This document shows positions 22,595 through 30,587 of a stretch of 30,587 nucleotides of DNA, in pieces. The stretch spans positions 1 to 30,587 of the forward strand of contig NW_003150619.1 in NCBI RefSeq assembly GCF_000003605.2, in the 5' to 3' direction. This stretch comes from Saccoglossus kowalevskii (Eukaryota; Hemichordata; Enteropneusta; Harrimaniidae). Numbering within the stretch: position 1 is the stretch's first letter; each line of letters begins with the position of its first letter. The position numbers and the translations under genes are program-made. A model generated the notes under the pieces. It was not told the DNA's origin. It saw only the letters and a list, made by a program, of their open reading frames with translations, and made no database searches.

Positions 22595-24538
22595 CATGTT
22601 GTAATTGTTTGTACGGTGACAAGAGTCAGGTTGGAATTGTTTGTGTGGTGGCACCAGCCAGGTTGTAATTGTTTATATGGTGGAACCAGCCAGGTTGGAA
22701 TTGTTTGTATGGTGGCAACAGCCAGGTTGGAATTGTTTGTATGGTGGCACCAGCCAGGTTGTAAATGTGTGTATGTTGGCACCAGCCAGCTTGTAATTGT
22801 TTATATGGTGGCACCAGCCAAGTTGGAATTGTTTGTATGGAGGTAACAGCCAGGTTGTAATTGTTTATATAGTGGCACCAGCCAGGTTGTAATTGTTTAT
22901 ATGGAGGCACCAGCCAGGTTGTAATTGTTTGTATGTTGGCAACAGCCAGGTTGTAATTGTTTGTGTGGTGGCACCAGCCAGGTTGTAATTGTGTGTATGT
23001 TGGCACCAGCCAGGTTGTAATTGTTTATATGGTGGCACCAGCCTAGTTGGAATCTTTTGTATGGTGGCAACAGCCAGGTTGGAATTGTTTGTATGGTGGC
23101 GACAGCCAGGTTGTAATTGTTTGTACGGTGGCACAAGTCAGGTTGTAAGTGTTTATATGGTGTCACCAGCCAGGTTGTAATTGTTTGTATGATGGCACCA
23201 GCCAGGTTGTAATTGTTCATATGGTGGCACCAGCCAGGTTGGAATTGTTTGTTTGGTGGCAACTGCCAGGTTGGAATTGTTTGTATGGTGGCAACAGCCA
23301 GGTTGTAATTGTTTGTACGGTGGCACAAGTCACGTTGTAATTGTTTATATGGTGTCACCAGCCAGGTTGTAATTGTTTGTATGGTGGCACCAGCCAGGTT
23401 GCAATTGTTTATATGGAGGCACTAGCCAGGTTGGAATTGTTTGTATGGTAGCAACAGCCAGGTTGTTATTGTTTGTATGGTGGTACCAGCAAGGTTGTAA
23501 TTGTTTGTGTAGTGGCACCAGCCAGGTTGTAATTGTTTGTATGGTGGCACCAGCCAGGTTGTAATTGTTTTTATGGTGGCACCATCCAGGTTGTAATTGT
23601 TCATATGGTGGCACCATCCAGGTTGTAATTGTTTGTACGGTGACAAGAGTCAGGTTGTAATTGTTTGTATGGTGGCACCAGCCAGGTTGTAATTGTGTGT
23701 ATGTTGGCACCAGCCAGGTTGTAATTGTTTATATGGTGGCACCAGCCAGCTTGTAATTGTTTATATGGTGGCACCAGCCAAGTTGGAATTGTTTGTACGG
23801 TGACACAAGTCAGGTTGTAATTATTTATATGGTGTCACCAGCCAGGTTGGAATTGTTTGTATGGTTGCAACAGCCAGGTTGTAATTATTTATACGGTGAC
23901 ATGAGTCAGGTTGTAAATGTATATATGGTGGCACCAGCCAGGTTGTAATTGTTTGTATGGTGGCACCAGCCAGGTTGTAATTATTTATACGGTGACAAGA
24001 TTCAGGTTGTAATTGTTTATATGGTGGCACCAGTCAGGTTGTAATTGTTTGTATGGTGGCACCAGCCAGGTTGTAATTGTTTGTACAGTGACAAGAGTCA
24101 GGTTGTAATTGTTTATATGGTGGTACGAGCCAGGTTGGAATTATTTTTATGGTGTCACCAGCCAGGTTGGAATTGTTTGTATGTTGGCAACAGCCAGGGT
24201 TTAATTGTTTATATGGTGGTACCAGCAAGGTTGTAATTGTTCATATGGTGGCACCAGCAAGGTTGTAATTGTTCATACGGTGGTACCAGCAAGGTTGTAA
24301 TTGTTCATACAATGGCAACAGCAAGGTTGTAATTGTTTGTATGTTGGCACCAGCCAGGTTGTAATTGTTTATATCGAGGCACCAGCCAGCTTGTAATTGT
24401 TTATATGGTGGCACCAGCCAAGTTGGAATTGTTTGTACGGTGACACAAGTCAGGTTGTAATTATTTATATGGCGTCACCAGCCATGTTGTAATTGTTTGT
24501 ATGGTGGCACCAGCCAGGTTGGAATGGTTTATATGGTG
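22587..24538. repeat. Higher-order block D, copy 2
   Basis: Copy of 4566-6513. It keeps the full 32-bp unit where copy 1 has the 28-bp unit at 5341-5368. Private changes include GGTACGAGCC near 24122 and ATATCGAGGC near 24373; the latter was carried into the adjoining 320-bp duplication. Confidence 0.87.
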
Positions 24539-24849
24539 GTACCAGCAAGGTTGTAATTGTTCATATGGTGGCACCAGCAAGGTTGTAATTGTTCATACGG
24601 TGGTACCAGCAAGGTTGTAATTGTTCATACAATGGCAACAGCAAGGTTGTAATTGTTTGTATGTTGGCACCAGCCAGGTTGTAATTGTTTATATCGAGGC
24701 ACCAGCCAGCTTGTAATTGTTTATATGGTGGCACCAGCCAAGTTGGAATTGTTTGTACGGTGACACAAGTCAGGTTGTAATTATTTATATGGTGTCACCA
24801 GCCATGTTGTAATTGTTTGTATGGTGGCAACGGCCAGGTTGGAATTGTT
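24212..24849. repeat. 320-bp (10-unit) tandem duplication
   Basis: Bases about 24212-24529 are repeated at 24532-24849 (spacing 320 bp). Both copies carry ATATCGAGGC (near 24373 and 24693), which I saw nowhere else in the window. The only difference noticed before the end is GGCGTCACC against GGTGTCACC. Confidence 0.9.
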
Positions 24850-24865
24850 TGTATGGTGGCAACAG

Positions 24866-24896
24866 CCTAGTTGGAGTTGTTTGTATGGTGGCAAAG
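24866..24896. repeat. 31-bp unit with linked rare variants
   Basis: Counterpart of 12030-12060, with the same CCTAGTTGGAGTTG start and GGCAAAG end, in an otherwise different neighbourhood on the right. Confidence 0.85.
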
Positions 24897-24912
24897 CCAG
24901 GTTGTAATGGTT

Positions 24913-25625
24913 TATATGGTGTCACCAGCCAGGTTGGAATTGTTTGTATGGTTGCAACAGCCAGGTTGTAATTATTTACACGGTGACATGAGTCAGGTTG
25001 TAAATGTATATATGGTGGCACCAGCCAGGTTGTAATTGTTTGTATGGTGGCACCAGCCAGGTTGTAATTATTTATACGGTGACAAGAGTCAGGTTGTAAT
25101 TGTTTATATGGTGGCACCAGTCAGGTTGTAATTGTTTGTATGGTGGCACCAGCCAGGTTGTAATTGTTTGTACAGTGACAAGAGTCAGGTTGTAATTGTT
25201 TATATGGTGGCACGAGCCAGGTTGGAATTATTTTTATGGTGTCACCAGCCAGGTTGGAATTGTTTGTATGTTGGTAACAGCCAGGGTTTAATTGTTCATA
25301 TGGTGGTACCAGCAAGGTTGTAATTGTTCATATGGTGGCACCAGCAAGGTTGTAATTGTTCATACGGTGGTACCAGCAAGGTTGTAATTGTTCATACAAT
25401 GGCAACAGCAAGGTTGTAATTGTTTGTATGTTGGCACCAGCCAGGTTGTAATTGTTTATATGGAGGCACCAGCCAGCTTGTAATTGTTTATATGGTGGCA
25501 CCAGCCAAGTTGGAATTGTTTGTACGGTGACACAAGTCAGGTTGTAATTATTTATATGGTGTCACCAGCCATGTTGTAATTGTTTGTATGGTGGCACCAG
25601 CCAGGTTGGAATGGTTTATATGGTG
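24913..25625. repeat. Higher-order copy of 23826-24538
   Basis: Matches 23826-24538 at spacing 1087 bp (34 units minus the 1 bp missing near 24895), including AAATGTATATATGG and CAGGGTTTAATTG. A further copy of its left part, 24937-25450, lies at 26344-26857 (spacing 1407, 44 units minus 1 bp). Confidence 0.83.
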
Positions 25626-26023
25626 TAACCAGCCAGGTTGTAATTGTTTATATGGTGTTACCAGCCAGGTTGGAATTGTGTGTACGTTGGCAACAGTCAG
25701 GTTGGAGTTGTTTGTATGGTGGCTCATGCCAGGTTGTAATTGTTTATATGGTGGCACCAGCCAGCTTGTAATTGTTTATATGGTGGCACCAGCCAAGTTG
25801 GAATTGTTTGTACGGTGACACAAGTCAGGTTGTAATTATTTATATGGTGTCACCAGCCATGTTGTAATTGTTTGTATGGTGGCACCAGCCAGGTTGGAAT
25901 GGTTTATATGGTGTCACCAGCCAGGTTGTAATTGTTTATATGGTGTTACCAGCCAGGTTGGAATTGTGTGTATGTTGGCAACAGTCAGGTTGGAGTTGTT
26001 TGTATGGTGGCTCATGCCTGGTT
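25466..26023. repeat. 288-bp (9-unit) tandem duplication
   Basis: Bases about 25466-25735 recur at 25754-26023. Differences are GTGTAACC/GTGTCACC and TGTACGTTGG/TGTATGTTGG. The same 288-bp pair exists at about 26850-27020 and 27138-27308, so the pair was itself duplicated. Confidence 0.85.
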
Positions 26024-26343
26024 GTAATTGTTCCTACAGTGGCAACAGCCAGGTTGGAATTGTTTGTATGGTGGCAACAGCCAGGTTGGAATTGTTTGTA
26101 TGGTGGCAACAGCCAGGTTGTAATTGTTGATATGGTGGTACCAGCAAGGTTGTAATTGTTCATATAGTGGCACCAGCCAGGTTGTAATAGATCATACAAT
26201 GGCAACAGCAAGGTTGTAATTGTTCCTACAGTGGCAACAGCCAGGTTGTAATTGTTTATATGGTGGCACCAGCCAGCTTGTAATTGTTTATAGGTGGCAC
26301 CAGCCAAGTTGGAATTGTTTGTATGGTGGCAATATCCAGGTTG
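26024..26343. repeat. Satellite stretch related to 11530-11760
   Basis: Ordinary array without a gene. It contains TTGTTCCTACAGTGG units, TAATAGATCATAC and the 31-bp unit at 26273-26303, in the same order as near 11530-11760. Confidence 0.78.
26273..26303. repeat. 31-bp unit (1-bp deletion), TATAGGTGG
   Basis: Counterpart of 11679-11709, with the same deletion and the same preceding CCAGCTTG start. Confidence 0.85.
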
Positions 26344-26999
26344 TAATTGTTTGTATGGTTGCAACAGCCAGGTTGTAATTATTTATACAGTGACATGAGT
26401 CAGGTTGTAAATGTTTATATGGTGGCACCAGCCAGGTTGTAATTGTTTGTATGGTGGCACCAGCCAGGTTGTAATTATTTATACGGTGACAAGAGTCAGG
26501 TTGTAATTGTTTATATGGTGGCACCAGTCAGGTTGTAATTGTTTGTATGGTGGCACCAGCCAGGTTGTAATTGTTTGTACAGTGACAAGAGTCAGGTTGT
26601 AATTGTTTATATGGTGGCACGAGCCAGGTTGGAATTATTTTTATGGTGTCACCAGCCAGGTTGGAATTGTTTGTATGTTGGCAACAGCCAGGGTTTAATT
26701 GTTCATATGGTGGTACCAGCAAGGTTGTAATTGTTCATATGGTGGCACCAGCAAGGTTGTAATTGTTCATACGGTGGTACCAGCAAGGTTGTAATTGTTC
26801 ATACAATGGCACCAGCAAGGTTGTAATTGTTTGTATGTTGGCACCAGCCAGGTTGGAATGGTTTATATGGTGTCACCAGCCAGGTTGTAATTGTTTATAT
26901 GGTGTTACCAGCCAGGTTGGAATTGTGTGTACGTTGGCAACAGTCAGGTTGGAGTTGTTTGTATGGTGGCTCATGCCAGGTTGTAATTGTTTATATGGT
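26344..26999. repeat. Third copy of the 24937-25450 module plus flank
   Basis: Bases 26344-26857 match 24937-25450. The match then switches to the 288-bp module at about 26840. One private change is CATACAATGGCACC near 26803, where the other copies have CATACAATGGCAAC. Confidence 0.8.
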
Positions 27000-29662
27000 G
27001 GCACCAGCCAGCTTGTAATTGTTTATATGGTGGCACCAGCCAAGTTGGAATTGTTTGTACGGTGACACAAGTCAGGTTGTAATTATTTATATGGTGTCAC
27101 CAGCCATGTTGTAATTGTTTGTATGGTGGCACCAGCCAGGTTGGAATGGTTTATATGGTGTCACCAGCCAGGTTGTAATTGTTTATATGGTGTTACCAGC
27201 CAGGTTGGAATTGTGTGTATGTTGGCAACAGTCAGGTTGGAGTTGTTTGTATGGTGGCTCATGCCAGGTTGTAATTGTTTATATGGTGGCACCAGCCAGG
27301 TTGTAATTGATCATACGATGGCAACAGCAAGGTTGTAATTGTTCCTACAGTGGCAACAGCCAGGTTGGAATTGTTTGTATGGTGGCAACAGCCAGGTTGG
27401 AATTGTTTGTATGGTGGCAACAGCCAGGTTGTAATTGTTGATATGGTGGTACCAGCAAGGTTGTAATTGTTCATATGGTGGCACCAGCAAGGTTGTAATT
27501 GTTCATACGGTGGTACCAGCAAGGTTGTAATTGTTCATACAATGGCAACAGCAAGGTTGTAATTGTTTGTATGTTGGCACCAGCCAGGTTGTAATTATTT
27601 ATACGGTGACATGAGTCAGGTTGTAAATGTTTATATGGTGGCACCAGCCAGGTTGTAATTGTTTGTATGGTGGCACCAGCCAGGTTGTAATTATTTATAG
27701 AGTGACAAGAGTCAGGTTGTAATTGTTTATATGGTGGCACCAGTCAGGTTGTAATTGTTTGTATGGTGGCACCAGCCAGGTTGTAATTGTTTGTACAGTG
27801 ACAAGAGTCAGGTTGTAATTGTTTATATGGTGGCACATGCCAGGTTGGAATTATTTTTATGGTGTCACCAGCCAGGTTGGAATTGTTTGTATGTTGGCAA
27901 CAGCTAGGGTTTAATTGTTCGTATGGTGGTACCAGCAAGGTTGTAATTGTTCATATGGTGGCACCAGCAAGGTTGTAATTGTTCATACGGTGGTACCAGC
28001 AAGGTTGTAATTGTTCATACAATGGCAACAGCAAGGTTGTAATTGTTTGTATGTTGGCACCAGCCAGGTTGTAATTGTTTATATGGAGGCACCAGCCAGC
28101 TTGTAATTGTTTATATGGTGGCACCAGCCAAGTTGGAATTGTTTGTACGGTGACACAACTCAGGTTGTAATTATTTATATGGTGTCACCAGCCATGTTGT
28201 AATTGTTTGTATGGTGGCACCAGCCAGGTTGGAATGGTTTATATGGTGTCACCAGCCAGGTTGGAATTGTTTGTATGGTGGCAACAGCCAGGTTGTAATT
28301 GTTTATATGGTGGAACCAGCCAGGTTGGAATTGTTTGTATGGTGGCAACAGCCAGGTTGTAATTGTTTTTATTGTGTTACCAGCCAGGTTGGAATTGTTT
28401 GTATGTTGGCAACAGCCAGGTTGTAATTGTTTGTGTGGTGTCACCAGCCAGGTTGTAATTATTTATACGGTGACAAGAGTCAGGTTGTAAATGTTTATAT
28501 AGTGGCACCAGCCAGGTTGTAATTGTTTATATGGAGGCACCAGCCAGGTTGTAATTGTTTGTACGGTGACAAGAGTCAGGTTGTAATTGTTTATATGATG
28601 GAACCAGCCAGGTTGGAATTGTTTGTGTGGTGGCACCAGCCAGGTTGTAATTGTTTATATGGTGGAACCATCCAGGTTGTAATGGTTTATATGGTGGCAC
28701 CAGCCAGGTTGTAATTGTTTATATGGTGGAACCAGCCAGGTTGGAATTGTTTGTATGGTGGCAACAGCCAGGTTGTAATTGTTTTTATTGTGTTACCAGC
28801 CAGGTTGGAATTGTTTGTATGTTGGCAACAGCCAGGTTGTAATTGTTTGTGTGGTGTCACCAGCCAGGTTGTAATTATTTATACGGTGACAAGAGTCAGG
28901 TTGTAAATGTTTATATAGTGGCACCAACCAGGTTGTAATTGTTTATATGGAGGCACCAGCCAGGTTGTAATTGTTTGTACGGTGGCACCAGCCAGGTTGT
29001 AATTGTTTATATGGTGGAACCAGCCAGGTTGTAATGGTTTATATGGTGTCACCAGCCAGGTTGGAATTGTTTGTATGGTGGCAACAGGCAGGTTGTAATT
29101 GTTTATATGATGGCACCAGCCAGGTTGTAATTGTTTTTACGGTGACAAGAGTCAGGTTGGAATTATTTTTATGGTGTCACCAGCCAGGTTGGAATTGTTT
29201 ATATGTTGGCAACAGCCGGGTTGTAATTGTTCATATGGTGGTACCAGCAAGGTTGTAATTGTTCATACAGTGGCACCAGCCAGGTTGTAATAGTTTGTAT
29301 GTTGGCACCAGCCAGGTTGTAATTGTTCATATGGTGGTACCAGCAAGGTTGTAATTGTTCATACGGTGGTACCAGCCAGGTTTTAATTGTTCATACAATG
29401 GCAACAGCAAGATTGTAATTGTTTGTATGTTGGCACCAGCCAGGTTGTAATTGTTTATATGGAGGCACCAGTCAGCTTGTAATTGTTTATATGGTGGCAC
29501 CAGCCAAGTTGGAATTGTTTGTATGGAGGTAACAGCCAGGTTGTAATTGTTTATATAGTGGCACCAGCCAGGTTGGAATTGTTTGTATGGTGGCAACAGG
29601 CAGGTTGTAATTGTTTATATGGTGGCACCAGTCAGGTTGTAATTGTTTATATGGAGGCACCA
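27000..29662. repeat. Higher-order block E, copy 2
   Basis: Copy of 6993-9655 at offset 20007, but with only one copy of the 640-bp unit on its left. From 29150 it is closer to 14671 and 4080 than to 9131 at some sites (TTTATATGTTGGC near 29198; AGCCAGGTTTTAATTG near 29374), indicating mixed ancestry. Confidence 0.87.
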
Positions 29663-30549
29663 GCCAGGTTGTAATTGTTTGTACGGTGACAAGAGTCAGG
29701 TCGGAATTGTTTGTGTGGTGGCACTATCCAGGTTGTAATTGTTTATATGGTGGAACCAGCCAGGTTGGAATTGTTTGTATGGTGGCAACAGCCAGGTTGG
29801 AATTGTTTGTATGGTGGCAACAGCAAGGTTGTAATTGTTTATATGGTGGCACCAGCCAGGTTGGAATTGTTTGTATGGTAGCAACAGCCAGGTTGTAATT
29901 GTTTTTATTGTGTTACCAGCCAGGTTGGAATTGTTTGTATGTTGGCAACAGCCAGGTTGTAATTGTTTGTGTGGTGTCACCAGCCAGGTTGTAATTATTT
30001 ATCCGGTGACAAGAATCAGGTTGTAAATGTTTATATAGTGGCACCAGCCAGGTTGTAATTGTTTATATGGAGGCACCAGCCAGGTTGTAATTGTTTGTAT
30101 GGTGACAAGAGTCAGGTTGTAATTGTTTATATGGTGGAACCAGCCAGGTTGGAATTGTTTGTGTGGTGGCACCAGCCAGGTTGTAATTGTTTATATGGTG
30201 GAACGAGCCAGGTTGTAATGGTTTATATGGTGTCACCAGCCAGGTTGGAATTGTTTGTATGGTGGCAACAGGCTGGATGTAATTGTTTATATGATGGCAC
30301 CAGCCAGGTTGTTATTGTTTTTACGATGACAAGAGTCAGGTTGGAATTATTTTTATGGTGTCACCAGCCAGGTTGGAATTGTTTGTATGTTGGCAACAGC
30401 CGGGTTGTAATTGTTCATATGGTGGTACCAGCAAGGTTGTAATTGTTCATACGGTGGCACCAGCCAGGTTGTAATTGTTTGTATGTTGGCACCAGCCAGG
30501 TTGTAATTGTTCATATGGTGGTACCAGCAAGGTTGTAATTGTTCATACG
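29627..30549. repeat. Higher-order block G, copy 2
   Basis: Copy of 12408-13330. It overlaps the end of block E copy 2 by about 36 bp that fit both sources (29627-29662), so the exchange point lies there. One private change is GGAACGAGCC near 30201. Confidence 0.87.
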
Positions 30550-30580
30550 GTGGTACCAGCAAGGTTGTAATTGTTCATAC

Positions 30581-30587
30581 TGATGAA
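30581..30587. other. Non-repeat tail at right edge
   Basis: After GTTCATAC the array should continue GGTGGTACC or AATGGCAAC, but the window ends TGATGAA. This may be the array boundary, a truncated divergent unit (compare CATACGATGG near 21268 with one inserted T), or low-quality contig end. Seven bases cannot decide it. Confidence 0.45.

Larger units (their letters stand above)
1..30580. repeat. 32-bp satellite array, about 955 units, head to tail
   Basis: The whole stretch is made of one 32-bp unit repeated in the same orientation, with no unique sequence between units. A typical unit (5689-5720) reads CCAGGTTGTAATTGTT then TATATGGTGGCACCAG. On the + strand this unit has 9 G, 5 C, 11 T and 7 A, so it is 44% GC and clearly G+T rich. 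Variation is concentrated at unit positions 9, 17-18, 21-22 and 26-30, giving a few recurring unit classes whose order is conserved over kilobases. The phase at base 1 and at the last complete unit differs by -1 after 955 units, which is the sum of thirteen indels found by eye. The array begins in phase at base 1, so it extends beyond the left edge of the window. I do not recognise it as a named satellite family. Such arrays in eukaryotes are usually non-coding heterochromatin, and I infer no specific function. Confidence 0.97.

Noticed and set aside
1-30580. CRISPR array
   Set aside because: The period is a constant 32 bp with no alternation of conserved repeat and unique spacer. Variation falls on fixed unit positions, and no cas genes are present.
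1-30580. TATA boxes at TTTATATGG
   Set aside because: The string is part of most units and is not tied to any initiator or gene start.
1-30580. Transposon insertion or LTR inside the array
   Set aside because: No break in the 32-bp phase longer than 4 bp was found, so no element can be hidden in it.
1-30580. tRNA, rRNA or other structured RNA genes
   Set aside because: Every segment is explained by the repeat unit, and no non-repeat stretch long enough for such a gene exists.

Overview
The whole 30.6 kb window is one uninterrupted tandem array of a 32-bp satellite unit. I find no supportable protein gene, RNA gene, transposon or CRISPR array. An exact copy of the most typical unit is at 5689-5720: first half CCAGGTTGTAATTGTT, second half TATATGGTGGCACCAG. 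From base 1 to about 30580 there are roughly 955 consecutive units, with no unique spacer between them. An array this long, with higher-order structure and CpG-decay-like variants, points to a eukaryotic nuclear genome in a heterochromatic or otherwise satellite-rich region. The species and chromosomal position cannot be read from the sequence.

Units differ at a small set of positions: 9 (T or G), 17-18 (TA, TG, CA or TT), 21-22 (TG, CG or CA), and 26-30. These variants form recurring classes. (a) T9/A18 ending GGCACCAG. (b) G9/G18 ending GGCAACAG. (c) TTCATA units ending GGTACCAG and followed by CAAGG. (d) TACGGTGACAAGAG units followed by TCAGG. (e) TTTTTATTGTGTTACCAG units. The order of classes is conserved between distant parts of the window, so long blocks can be matched to each other (higher-order repeats).

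Main matched blocks: 1-520 with 1985-2500; 2384-3243 with 20821-21680; 2518-3993 with 18748-20223; 3200-4592 with 8284-9676; 4566-6513 with 22587-24538; 6993-9655 with 27000-29662; 8449-9273 with 21770-22594; 9131-11188 with 14671-16728; 12408-13330 with 29627-30549; 13391-14545 with 16821-17975. Local recent tandem duplications are 640 bp (from 6146), 320 bp (from 24212), 288 bp (from 25466 and near 26850), 416 bp (3208/3624 and its copies), 768 bp (20430-21610) and 1568 bp (17951/19519). The window is a mosaic assembled by repeated unequal exchange or amplification from a small set of ancestral blocks.

The 32-bp phase is kept across the window except at thirteen indels that I located. Their sum, -1, matches the observed phase shift between base 1 and the last unit. 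Three of the thirteen fall within about 105 bp (20165-20272) and may be consensus errors. The many short open frames on both strands are by-products of the repeat: because 32 is not a multiple of 3, a frame repeats every 96 bp, and it stays open where unit position 9 (+ strand) or 18 (- strand) carries the variant that removes a stop. The last seven bases (30581-30587) do not fit the unit and may mark an array edge.
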